From Cryobacterium adonitolivorans (GTDB lineage: Bacteria > Actinomycetota > Actinomycetes > Actinomycetales > Microbacteriaceae), in the NCBI RefSeq assembly GCF_004402695.1, contig NZ_SOFL01000047.1:1-64000 (forward strand): DNA of 64,000 bases. Direction: 5' to 3'. This document shows, in pieces, positions 16,410-24,761 of this stretch (its first letter is position 1; every line of letters begins with the position of its first letter). The notes beneath the pieces were generated by a model. The model saw only the letters and a program-made list of their open reading frames with translations, did no database searches and had not been told where the DNA came from. The position numbers and the translations under genes are program-made.

Positions 16410-17132
16410 TCAGGCCGGGGGGATGACGGTGGCGTCGAGGCCGGACACCCGCAGCGCGGCGCGGGGCGCCGACCGCTCGATGAGCAGCGCGTTGGCGCCG
16501 TCGACGTTCTCGGCCCAGTCGCGGGCGGCCTCCGGGTTGCGGCCGTGCCGCTCGTGCCGTGCCACCAGGCGCTGCAGGCGCTCGGAGCCCGGGGTCTCGC
16601 AGAACCACACCTCGGCGGCCAGGTCGGGCACCAGGTTCCAGGGTTTTCGATCCACGAGCAGGTAGTTGCCCTCGACGACCACGATGCGGGTGCCCGGTTC
16701 CACGACCAGGGCGCCCGCCACTCCCTCGTCCACCGCGCGGTCGAAGCTCGGCGCGTAGACCGGGTGATCGGTCTCGGCCGTGAGGCGCCGCAGCAGCGCC
16801 ACGAAGCCCCACCCGTCGAATGTGTCGATGGCGCCCTTGCGGTCGTGCCGGCCGAGCCTGTCGAGGGTGGCGTTGGACAGGTGGAAGCCGTCCATCGGCA
16901 GGTGGACGGCCAGGGGCGCGGCGGCATCCGGCCCGGCGGGAGCCAGCTCGGTGATGCGCCGCGCCACCCGGTCGGCCAGGGTGGTCTTGCCCGCGCCGGG
17001 GCTGCCGGCGATGCCCACGATGATGCGGCCCTCGACGGGCAGCAGGTCGAGCACCCGGCGGGCGAGCAGGTCGAGCGGTGTGTCGTCGCCCGTGGGCGCA
17101 CCGAAGGACGCGGCCGAGGACAGGTCGGGCAC
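16410..17132 (-). CDS. Nucleoside/sugar kinase of the uridine-kinase/phosphoribulokinase superfamily
   Basis: A 240-residue P-loop kinase with Walker A GSPGAGKTT (about 43-51), substrate region LPMDGFHLSN, RKGAIDTFDGWGF, and the lid/Walker B area VVVEGNYLLVD. These are hallmarks of the PanK/uridine-kinase-like family that includes proteins labelled nucleoside/nucleotide kinase or fructose-transport kinase. The start is GTG 17132, 6 bp after the nucS stop, so it is co-transcribed with nucS. The substrate is unknown. Uridine, a sugar or a pantothenate-like compound are all possible; the sequence is not CoaA itself. Confidence 0.85.
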   Translation of the reverse strand: MPDLSSAASFGAPTGDDTPLDLLARRVLDLLPVEGRIIVGIAGSPGAGKTTLADRVARRITELAPAGPDAAAPLAVHLPMDGFHLSNATLDRLGRHDRKGAIDTFDGWGFVALLRRLTAETDHPVYAPSFDRAVDEGVAGALVVEPGTRIVVVEGNYLLVDRKPWNLVPDLAAEVWFCETPGSERLQRLVARHERHGRNPEAARDWAENVDGANALLIERSAPRAALRVSGLDATVIPPA

Positions 17133-17138
17133 GGGAGC

Positions 17139-17834
17139 CTAGAAGAGTTTCGAGGCGGTGTCGTCGAGCCCGCGCATGGCGTCGTAGTCGAGCACCAGGC
17201 AGCGGATGCCGCGGTCCTCGGCCAGGGTGCGCGCCTGCGGCTTGATCTGCTGCGCGGCGAACACGCCCACCACGGGCGCCAGGTGCGGATCGCGGTTCAT
17301 CAGCTCGAGGTAGCGGGTGAGTTGCTCGACGCCGTCGATGTCGCCGCGGCGCTTGAGTTCAACGGCCACCGAGGCGCCCTGGGCATCCCTGGCCAGGATG
17401 TCGACGGGGCCGATCGCCGTCATGTACTCGCGGCGAACCAGGGTGTGGCCGTCGCCGAGCAGGTGGATGTGCTCGGCGAGGAGCTTCTGCAGGTGGGCCT
17501 CGACGCCGTCCTTGATCAGGCCGGGGTCGATGCCGAGATCGTGGGCTGAGTCGTGCTCCACCTCGTAGAGGCTCACGATGACCTGGTCGGCGGTCTTGGC
17601 GTGTGTCACGGTCCACAGCTCGGTGATCCCGGCGTCGGCCTGCAACCCGTCGGGCGCCGAGACGGCCAGGCTGCACGGCGGGCTCATCCAGTTCAGCGGC
17701 TTGTAGGAGCCGCCGTCGGAGTGCACGAGCAGGCTGCCGTCGGACTTGACCATGAGCAGGCGGGTGGCCAGCGGCAAATGCGCACTGAGCCGTCCGGCGT
17801 AGTCAACTGAACATTTTGCTATAACGAGGCGCAC
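17139..17834 (-). CDS. nucS: Mismatch-specific endonuclease NucS (EndoMS)
   Basis: A 231-residue protein with the NucS start [21 protein letters not shown], an N-terminal DNA-binding/dimerisation half and a C-terminal RecB-like nuclease half. The catalytic residues are in [13 protein letters not shown] (Asp) and [13 protein letters not shown] (Glu-x-Lys). The final residues SKLF fit the C-terminal sliding-clamp-binding tail of the family. NucS cuts both strands at mismatches and replaces MutS/MutL in most actinobacteria. It lies between the MFS gene (9 bp upstream) and the kinase (6 bp downstream). Confidence 0.96.
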   Translation of the reverse strand: MRLVIAKCSVDYAGRLSAHLPLATRLLMVKSDGSLLVHSDGGSYKPLNWMSPPCSLAVSAPDGLQADAGITELWTVTHAKTADQVIVSLYEVEHDSAHDLGIDPGLIKDGVEAHLQKLLAEHIHLLGDGHTLVRREYMTAIGPVDILARDAQGASVAVELKRRGDIDGVEQLTRYLELMNRDPHLAPVVGVFAAQQIKPQARTLAEDRGIRCLVLDYDAMRGLDDTASKLF

Positions 17835-17843
17835 TGAACGAGC

Positions 17844-19067
17844 TTAACCGGCGGCGGGGGTCTGCGTGCGCTCGCGGGCGGCCGGGGCGGCCAGCCCGGC
17901 CAGGGCCATGAGCACCACGATCACGAACAGGGCGTTCAGGATGCCCCACTGCTCGCCGATCAAGCCCAGCACCGGCGGCCCGACCAGGAACGCGAAATAG
18001 CCGATCATGGCGACGGCGCTCACCCGGGCGGCCGCGTTGGCGGTGTCGTCGGCCGCGGCAGACATGCCCACCGGGAAGCCGAGCGAGGCGCCGAGGCCCC
18101 ACAGCACGGTGCCAACCACGAGCAGCCACACCGCCGGTGCGAGGATCACGAGCAGGAGCCCGGTCACCCCGAGCACCGAACAGGCCCGCAGTACGGGCAC
18201 CCGGCCGAACCTGTCGAGCACCGGGCCGCCGAGCACCCGGCCCACCGTCATCGCCGAGACGAACACCCCGAAGACCAGCGCCCCGGTGGCGTCGCTCTGG
18301 CCGTGCCCGTCGACCACGGCCAGGGCCAGCCAGTCGCTGGCCGAGCCCTCGGCGAACGTCATGCCCAGCACGATCACCCCGATCAGCAGGATGCTCGGGT
18401 CGCGCCACACAGCGAGGCTGCTGCGCATCCGCTCGGCCCAGATCGGCCGCACGACGGAGGGATCCGCGGGGTCGCCGAGGGCCGGTCGGAGCGGCACGAA
18501 CCGCACCGCGATCGCCGCGGCGGCCAGCGCGAGGGCGGCGACCAGGCTGAGATGCCAGCCCACTGGCACGGCGAGAGCGGCAGCCCCGGCCCCGAGCAAC
18601 GCCCCCGCCACGGTGCCCAGGCTGAAGCAGGCGTGCAGCAAGGGCATCAGGGTGACACCGAGTTCGCGTTCGACGGCGGCGCCCTCGACGTTCATCATCA
18701 CGTCGGTCGAGCCCATGCCGAAACCCACCAAGGCCAGTGCCGCGAACGCGATCGGCGACGACCCCCACACGGTCGCCGCGACGCCCACGAGGACCAGTCC
18801 CGCCGACGAGGTGGCGATACTGATCACCAGGGCCCGGCGGGCGCCGAACGCCGACAGCAGCCAGACGGCCGAGATGAGTCCGAGGACCGAGCCGGCGGAG
18901 AGCCCGAAGATCAGCAGGCCCACCTGGTCGGTGCGAAGGGCCAGGTCGTCGCGCACGGTGGGGATGCGGGACACCCACGACGCCAGCCCGAGCCCGCTCA
19001 CGAAGAACAGCATGAAGACGGCGTTCCGCCACCGGGTGAGTTCGTGCCGCCCACGAGTGTTCGTCAT
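17844..19067 (-). CDS. MFS transporter
   Basis: About 407 residues with 12 predicted membrane helices. The signature region is SWVSRIPTVRDDLAL and the second half begins after the charged loop around residue 200-220. The subfamily is typical of actinobacterial drug/sugar efflux proteins with a YbjJ/FucP-like look (FGLSAGSVLGL, GMGSTDVMMNVEG). The substrate is unknown. ATG 19067 is used; GTG 19076 is in frame three codons earlier. It is the first gene of the MFS-nucS-kinase unit. A family B palindrome lies just upstream. Confidence 0.88.
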   Translation of the reverse strand: MTNTRGRHELTRWRNAVFMLFFVSGLGLASWVSRIPTVRDDLALRTDQVGLLIFGLSAGSVLGLISAVWLLSAFGARRALVISIATSSAGLVLVGVAATVWGSSPIAFAALALVGFGMGSTDVMMNVEGAAVERELGVTLMPLLHACFSLGTVAGALLGAGAAALAVPVGWHLSLVAALALAAAAIAVRFVPLRPALGDPADPSVVRPIWAERMRSSLAVWRDPSILLIGVIVLGMTFAEGSASDWLALAVVDGHGQSDATGALVFGVFVSAMTVGRVLGGPVLDRFGRVPVLRACSVLGVTGLLLVILAPAVWLLVVGTVLWGLGASLGFPVGMSAAADDTANAAARVSAVAMIGYFAFLVGPPVLGLIGEQWGILNALFVIVVLMALAGLAAPAARERTQTPAAG

Positions 19068-19087
19068 TCCACCCACGCTACCGCCCC

Positions 19088-19148
19088 CGCGAGCCGTGAG
19101 CTAAGCACCGAATGCCGGGACACTCTGGGGCTTAACTCACGGCTCGCG
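19088..19148. repeat. Family B intergenic palindrome, copy 1
   Basis: The arms CGCGAGCCGTGAG and CTCACGGCTCGCG pair perfectly. The inner part (CTAAGC...CTTAA) pairs partly around a 20-nt centre. It lies between the MFS start and the MATE stop on the same strand. Confidence 0.85.
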
Positions 19149-19154
19149 AACCGG

Positions 19155-20432
19155 TCAGGCGCCCAGCCGCACCCAGCGGGTGCCGCGGGCGCGAAAGGAG
19201 AGGGTCACCGCCCGGGCGCCGAGGAACCCGAAGACGAACGTGGCCATCAACCAGGCGAGCCCGGCGGCACCAACGGGCGCCCAGAGCAGCACGAGGCCGA
19301 CCATCGGAACGAAGGCGGCCAGGTTGACCAGGCCGGTCATGGCGAGGTAGCGCGCGTCGCCGGCGCCGATCAGCACCCCGTCGAGCACGAAGACAAGGCC
19401 GCCGAGTGGCACAGACAGGCCGAGCACCACGAGGGTCGGCGGCAGCAGCGCGGTGACCTCCTCGGCATTTGTGAACACCGCGCCGAGCACCCCGCTGGCG
19501 GCCACCACGACCAGGCCGAGCAGCATCCCGCCGCCGATGCCCCACTCCAGGCAGCGGCGCAGCACCTGGCGAACCTGCTGCTCGTCGCCGGCGCCGAGAC
19601 CGCGGCCCACCAGGGCCTGGGCGGCGATGGCGAGGGCGTCGAGGGCGAAGGCCAGCGTGGCGAAGAGGGTCATCGCGATCTGGAACGCCGCGAGCTCCGG
19701 CGAGCCGAGGCTGGTGGCCACAAACACCGCCAGTAGCATGGCCGCGCGCAGGCTCGCGGTACGCAGGAACAGCCAGCCACCGCTCGTCGCCCCGCGGAGG
19801 AGGCCCGCGCGATGCGGTCGGAGCGGCGCCCGCTCACGCCGGGCGTGCCGCACGACGATGACGAGGTAGACGGCCACCATGCCCCACTGGGCGAGCACCG
19901 TGCCCAGCGCCGAGCCGACCAGCCCGAGGCCCAGCCCGTAGATGAACCACAGGTTGAGCAGGATATTGACCAGGAAACCGAGCCCGGCGACCCAGAGCGG
20001 GGTACGGGTGTCCTGCAGGCCGCGCAGCAACCCGGTCGCCGCGAAGACCACCAGCATCGCGGGCACGCCGAGCATCGACAGGCCCAGGTAGTCGGCGGCG
20101 GCGCGGGTCACCTCGGTCTCGGCGCCGAAGACGGCCACCAGCGCGGGGGTCGCGAACCAGCCGGCCACGGCGAGCACGGCGCCGAGGCCGAAGGCGAGCC
20201 ATAGGCCATCCACCCCCACCGACACCGCGCGGCGCCGGTCGCCGACACCGAGCCAGCGCGCCACGGCGGGGGTGGTGCTGTACGCGAGGAAGACCATCAA
20301 CCCGATGATCGTCTGCAGCACCGCGCTGGCCAGGCCGAGACCCGCCAGCGGCACCGCGCCGAGGTGGCCGACCATAGCCGAGTCGGCGAGCAGGAACAGG
20401 GGCTCGGCGATGAGAGCGCCGAGGGCAGGCAC
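19155..20432 (-). CDS. MATE-family (DinF-like) efflux transporter
   Basis: At least 425 residues with 12 membrane helices: PALGALIAEPLFLLADSAMVGHLG in helix 1, the GLLRGLQDTRTPLWVAG signature after helix 4, and the symmetrical SLRAAML / FQIAMTL second half. It should extrude drugs or metabolites using Na+ or H+. The reading frame stays open and clearly homologous upstream to 20489 (RPQPIDREIRRLAVPALG), but no ATG, GTG or TTG exists between the stop at 20493-20495 and the GTG at 20430-20432. The listed start therefore cuts off a conserved N terminus. A rare start such as ATC, or an upstream base error, would explain this. Confidence 0.85.
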   Translation of the reverse strand: MPALGALIAEPLFLLADSAMVGHLGAVPLAGLGLASAVLQTIIGLMVFLAYSTTPAVARWLGVGDRRRAVSVGVDGLWLAFGLGAVLAVAGWFATPALVAVFGAETEVTRAAADYLGLSMLGVPAMLVVFAATGLLRGLQDTRTPLWVAGLGFLVNILLNLWFIYGLGLGLVGSALGTVLAQWGMVAVYLVIVVRHARRERAPLRPHRAGLLRGATSGGWLFLRTASLRAAMLLAVFVATSLGSPELAAFQIAMTLFATLAFALDALAIAAQALVGRGLGAGDEQQVRQVLRRCLEWGIGGGMLLGLVVVAASGVLGAVFTNAEEVTALLPPTLVVLGLSVPLGGLVFVLDGVLIGAGDARYLAMTGLVNLAAFVPMVGLVLLWAPVGAAGLAWLMATFVFGFLGARAVTLSFRARGTRWVRLGA

Positions 20433-20508
20433 GGCCAGCCGGCGGATCTCGCGGTCGATGGGTTGGGGGCGTAGAAGTTCGATGCTTCGACTCTAGTTTC
20501 GGCAGAGG

Positions 20509-22806
20509 CTAGCGGATGCCGATTCGTCGCCGGCGGTCCTTCGTGCTGCGCACGTCTCGCGCCAGGCGCCGGTCGCCGTGGTACAGGATCCTCTGCCAGT
20601 CCACAGGCTTGCTCGGGTCGACGAGCGAGGCCGGGTCGAACGGCTTTTTCCTGGGCTTCCTCTCGTCGATGTAGAGGAAGTTGAGGAAGCCGAGCCAGAC
20701 GTCGACGACGGAGTTGCGGATGCCGATGTAACTGCGGATCGCGCCGGCGGCCATGATCGCGTTGAAGCCGGCGAACAGCGCGTTGCCCCAGTTCTGTTGG
20801 ATCACATCCCGGTACAGGGTGAGCAGCGAGAACAACACAATCAGGTAGGGCACGATCACGTACAGGGCCGGCGCCGCCGTGCGGTCCTTCACCTTGGGGG
20901 TGCGCACGAACGGAATCTTCTCGCCCGTGAGCATCTGCTGGAACGACTTCAGCACGCCCGCCAAGTTGACCGGCAGCAGCACCAGGTTGAACCCGTAGAT
21001 GCGGAAGATGTCGCTGAACCGGTGGCCGGCTTCGCGCAGGTCGAAGCCCATCGCAATGAAGTACGGCATCGCCGCGAGGAACACGAACGGGCTGAGCAGC
21101 CGACCGTCGTAGGGGTAGGCGAGCAGGAAGAGCAGGCCGAAGCTGCCCCAGGCGATGGAGGCCATGTAGTTGCCGCGCAGCGCAATCTCGCTGAGCAGCA
21201 CGTGCTCGCGGTTGAACCGGCGGGTGCGCAGCTGGTCGAAGAACTTGGACAGGATGAGCAGGCCGCCGTTGGCCCAGCGCCGGCGTTGCACGATGAGCGA
21301 TCCGAAGTCGGGCGGGGTAGCGCTGTAGCTGAGCCGCTCCGGGTAGTTCACCAGGGACCAGCCGTGGGTGCCCAGGTCGATGCTCGACTCGGTGTCCTCG
21401 ATCACGGTGCGGTCCTGGATGAAGGTCTTCACGGTGAACCCGGCCACCACCTCGGTCTCGACGATGTCTTCGAGGGCCCGTTTGCGGATCACGGCGTTGG
21501 CGCCGACCCAGAAGGTGGCGTTGTAGTAGGTCATACCCTGGTGAAGCATGTGCTGCAGATCGGTGCTCGCGCCGGCCACTCGCTCGATGCGGGTGGGTGC
21601 ACCGCGGAATGCCGAGTACGGCGTCTGCGTCACGGCCACCCTGGCATTCTCGGCCTGCTCGAGCAGGTACACCAGGCGAACGCAGTAGTCCCGCAGCAGC
21701 AGCGAGTCGGCGTCCAGGGTGAGCAGGTAGGTGGTGTCGGGAATGACGAGGTCCGGACTGGCGCCGTCGACGCTCTCGCGCAGCACAACGCCGTCCGAGG
21801 TCTGTTCAGTCGTCCACGACTGGCCCATCAGCCCGATGTAGGAGTTCAAGTTCATGGCCTTGTTCGCCTCATGCGAGAGCGACGAGTACATCTTGCGCTC
21901 GAAGGAGCCCACCCGGGTGGTGAACAGCCGGGCCAGCCTGAGGCCCAGCGTCATCAGGCGGTCGGCGTCCGGGTATGACCCCTGGGTCAGTGAGGCGTTC
22001 AGGGCGAGCAGGCTCAGCCGCAACTCGCGGGCCAGGCCCATCACCACCTGGTCAACGAAGAACTCGTCCACGTGGTCTGCCACCTGTTCGGTGTCGGCCA
22101 GGGCCTCCAGCCAGATGGCCGCGACGGTGTAGTCGCTGGCGAGCAGCGCGACGTCCTCGTGCAGCACGACCGAGTCATCGGCGAAGCGCAGTGCGCGGGC
22201 CGTGACGGATGCCCGGAATCTCTCGCCGGGTTCGTTCAGGGCGGCCTCGATCTGGCTGGGCAGCTCCCGAGTGGCGTTCAGCGTGGCCAATTTGTCCGGG
22301 TCGTCCGGAAACGGCGGGTCGTCGAGCAGGAGCACCACGCTGAGGTTCGGGAACTCCTGCAGTGCCGCCGACCACAGGGTGGCCCGCACGACATTGGTCT
22401 CCTCCGAATAGCTCGGCACGAGCACCGTGATGGCCTCGTTGTAGTCGGCGAAGTGCCTGTCGAGTTCGCCGCGCGGCACCCTGTCGTGGCTACGGAACCT
22501 GTACAGGGCACCCTGACGGGCCACCAGGTACATCAACGCCGAAAAGCTGAGGATCGTGACGACGGCCACGTAGCCGACCGCCTCGACGGTGAAGCGGAAT
22601 CCCGCACCGGGGTTGTTCACGAATTCGCGCACGATGGTGGTGAACACGTAGATCACCCAGAAGCCCACTGTGGAGATGATCGCGAGCCTGCCCAGGGTGA
22701 TCGTGCGATTCGAGGGCCGGGGATGCACGATCGGCAACGGCTCGCTGCGCCGCTCTGCGCCCCACTGCCGCCGCCGACCAGTCGAGACTTCACCGGTCAG
22801 GTCCAT
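20509..22806 (-). CDS. Membrane glycosyltransferase family 2, cellulose-synthase-like
   Basis: A 765-residue processive-type GT2. Two N-terminal membrane helices (about 39-58 and 72-95) precede a cytosolic GT-A domain (about 110-500) and four or five C-terminal helices. The GT-A domain has VPSYSEE at the start, LDADSLLL (the DxD) and the acceptor-site motif QRRRW. The domain contains a long helical insertion (residues about 200-330) unlike bacterial BcsA, and no PilZ domain is evident. ATG 22806 is preferred because GGAGAA lies about 5 bp upstream. It is divergent from the GH18-like gene. It likely polymerises and exports an extracellular polysaccharide of unknown composition. Confidence 0.88.
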   Translation of the reverse strand: MDLTGEVSTGRRRQWGAERRSEPLPIVHPRPSNRTITLGRLAIISTVGFWVIYVFTTIVREFVNNPGAGFRFTVEAVGYVAVVTILSFSALMYLVARQGALYRFRSHDRVPRGELDRHFADYNEAITVLVPSYSEETNVVRATLWSAALQEFPNLSVVLLLDDPPFPDDPDKLATLNATRELPSQIEAALNEPGERFRASVTARALRFADDSVVLHEDVALLASDYTVAAIWLEALADTEQVADHVDEFFVDQVVMGLARELRLSLLALNASLTQGSYPDADRLMTLGLRLARLFTTRVGSFERKMYSSLSHEANKAMNLNSYIGLMGQSWTTEQTSDGVVLRESVDGASPDLVIPDTTYLLTLDADSLLLRDYCVRLVYLLEQAENARVAVTQTPYSAFRGAPTRIERVAGASTDLQHMLHQGMTYYNATFWVGANAVIRKRALEDIVETEVVAGFTVKTFIQDRTVIEDTESSIDLGTHGWSLVNYPERLSYSATPPDFGSLIVQRRRWANGGLLILSKFFDQLRTRRFNREHVLLSEIALRGNYMASIAWGSFGLLFLLAYPYDGRLLSPFVFLAAMPYFIAMGFDLREAGHRFSDIFRIYGFNLVLLPVNLAGVLKSFQQMLTGEKIPFVRTPKVKDRTAAPALYVIVPYLIVLFSLLTLYRDVIQQNWGNALFAGFNAIMAAGAIRSYIGIRNSVVDVWLGFLNFLYIDERKPRKKPFDPASLVDPSKPVDWQRILYHGDRRLARDVRSTKDRRRRIGIR

Positions 22807-22868
22807 TAATTCTCCAGTTTCCCCGCGCGCCGAATTTCTATGCAACTGTATCGTGGTCGTAGTGAACC

Positions 22869-24446
22869 ATGAGTGGGGGACCATTGTCCAAGCGTTTTCC
22901 CGGAAGGCGATTGTCTTTTCTCCGTCTGACCGGCGTGTTCGTTGTCATCGCTGGCCTCGTATTTTCAGGTTTCCAGGGCTGGCGCTGGTTCCAGGACACG
23001 ACCACCGCGCGGCCCGCGGCGTGGATGGCCGGCTATGTCGACGTCACGGCCACGCCCAACTATGCGTTCGAGAACCCCGCGGCGACTGCCGGCACTCATG
23101 TGGTGTTGTCGTTCGTCGTCGCCTCCACCGCGGACGCCTGCGTCCCGTCCTGGGGCACCTACTACTCGCCTGACGAGGCGGATGTGGCGCTCGACCTGGA
23201 CCGCCGCGTCGCACGCCGCGTGCAGCAGGGCGGTGACGTGATCGTCTCGTTCGGAGGGCTGCTCAACACCGAACTGGCCACGGGTTGCACCGATGCCACC
23301 GAACTCCGCCGTGGCTACGAGTCGGTGATCGACCGGTACTCGCTGAACACCATCGACCTCGACATCGAGGGGGACAACCTCGCCGATACCGCGGCCGGTG
23401 AGAGGCGGGCGAGCGCGATCGCCGCCATCCAGACGGAGCGGGCGACCGCGGACAACCCGCTGGCGGTTTGGCTTACCCTGCCCGTGCTGCCCACCGGGCT
23501 CACCGAGGCCGGCACGACCGCGGTCGCCCAGATGCTCGCCGCCGGTGTCGACCTGGCCGGAGTGAACGTGATGACCATGGACTACGGCGCCAGTCGCGGC
23601 GGCATGAGCATGGTGGATGCGGGTGTGGGCGCCCTGCGCGGCACGCACAGTCAGCTGAAGACCCTCTACGGCCGCCAGGGCGTCGACCTGGGCACCAAGG
23701 AACTCTGGAACAAGGTCGGCATGACCCCCATGATCGGGCAGAACGATGTGCCCGGCGAGATCCTCACCCTCGACGACGCCAAGGCCCTCAACACATTCGC
23801 GCTCGAGAACGGCGTTGGCCGGGTGTCGATGTGGTCACTCAACCGCGATCAGACCTGCGGTTCGAACTATCCCGACGTCACCAGGGTCTCCGACTCCTGT
23901 AGCGGCGTCGCTCAGGGCGCGGTCAGCTTCGCCGATGTGCTCGGAGGGTCGTTCACGGGAACACCGGAGAATTCCGCCGCTGTCGTGACGACCTCAGGGC
24001 CAACCGCCTCGGCCGCCGACCTGCTCGACGACCCCGATACGAGCCCATACCGGGTGTGGTCGGAGCAGGTGGCATACGCCAAGGACACCAAGGTGGTCTG
24101 GCACCGTGAGGTGTACGTCGCGAAGTACTGGACGCAGGGTGACCTGCCCGACAACCCGGTGCTGCAGTCGACCGAGACGCCGTGGACCCTGATCGGCCCG
24201 GTGCTGCCCGGCGAGACGCCGGTCCCGGTGGCTACCCTGCCGGCCGGCAGCTATCCGGAGTGGGACGGTAGCTCCGTGTTCACCGAGGGTGACCGGGTGA
24301 TGTTTGACTCGCTCACCTTCGAGGCCAAGTGGTGGACCACCGGCGACAGCCCGCAGGCGGCCGCCGTAGACGCCGATGTGTCGCCGTGGCGCCAGCTCAC
24401 GCCGGCGGAGATCACCGCACTGCTCACGGAGCCGACCGCCCCGTAG
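22869..24446 (+). CDS. Membrane-anchored GH18-like (chitinase-fold) protein with two CBM5/12-type modules
   Basis: A 525-residue protein. A signal anchor (about 18-36) is followed by a GH18 TIM barrel (about 48-345) with SFGG and the catalytic pattern TIDLDIEG (Asp163, Asp165, Glu167), then MTMDYG and MWSLNRD. After a Ser/Thr/Ala linker come two copies of a Trp-rich chitin-binding-like module (about 390-450 and 455-520; AKYWTQGDLP and AKWWTTGDSP). It should bind and perhaps trim a beta-linked amino-sugar polymer outside the cell. It lies between two GT2 genes, so it may process their product. The usual Trp of the DxxDxDWE motif is Ile here. Confidence 0.85.
   Translation: MSGGPLSKRFPGRRLSFLRLTGVFVVIAGLVFSGFQGWRWFQDTTTARPAAWMAGYVDVTATPNYAFENPAATAGTHVVLSFVVASTADACVPSWGTYYSPDEADVALDLDRRVARRVQQGGDVIVSFGGLLNTELATGCTDATELRRGYESVIDRYSLNTIDLDIEGDNLADTAAGERRASAIAAIQTERATADNPLAVWLTLPVLPTGLTEAGTTAVAQMLAAGVDLAGVNVMTMDYGASRGGMSMVDAGVGALRGTHSQLKTLYGRQGVDLGTKELWNKVGMTPMIGQNDVPGEILTLDDAKALNTFALENGVGRVSMWSLNRDQTCGSNYPDVTRVSDSCSGVAQGAVSFADVLGGSFTGTPENSAAVVTTSGPTASAADLLDDPDTSPYRVWSEQVAYAKDTKVVWHREVYVAKYWTQGDLPDNPVLQSTETPWTLIGPVLPGETPVPVATLPAGSYPEWDGSSVFTEGDRVMFDSLTFEAKWWTTGDSPQAAAVDADVSPWRQLTPAEITALLTEPTAP
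24399..24425 (+). repeat. 27-bp direct repeat, copy 1 (3' end of the GH18-like gene)
   Basis: This segment, encoding TPAEITALL near the C terminus of the GH18-like protein, recurs at 26278-26304 with one mismatch and the same peptide meaning. The pair flanks the downstream GT2 gene and its small partner. Confidence 0.7.
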
Positions 24447-24756
24447 CTCCGGGCGGCGTTGGCACGGCGCCCGTGGCGGGTGCCTGGGACTGCCGTGTCG
24501 GCAGCCCGGGCGGCGGATCCACCCCGTAGATACTGCGGGCCGTGGACCGACGGTTCCTCCCCCTGACCCAATCCGTGGGGTAGATCTTCGGGAGGATCTT
24601 CGCTACAGCGAGCACAACGTAGATGACGGTATTGATCCCGACGAAAGCTGAAAATACTGCGAAGAAGTGCGAGGCCAAGGCCGAATCGGGCAACAGGATG
24701 CCGGTCGGCACCGACTGGGGCGGAATGAGCGGGAGCAACGTGAGGAGCGGTGGCAT
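24424..24756 (-). CDS. Small membrane protein following a GT2 gene
   Basis: A 110-residue product with a hydrophobic start (about 1-22) and a strong membrane helix (FAVFSAFVGINTVIYVVLAVAKIL, about 33-56), then a basic, Pro-rich tail. ATG 24756 lies 5 bp after the GT2 stop, so it is probably translationally coupled. Its 3' end overlaps the convergent GH18-like gene by 23 bp. No family is recognised. Position suggests an accessory subunit of the polysaccharide synthase. No ribosome site is visible. Confidence 0.6.
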   Translation of the reverse strand: MPPLLTLLPLIPPQSVPTGILLPDSALASHFFAVFSAFVGINTVIYVVLAVAKILPKIYPTDWVRGRNRRSTARSIYGVDPPPGLPTRQSQAPATGAVPTPPGATGRSAP

Positions 24757-24761
24757 CGGGA

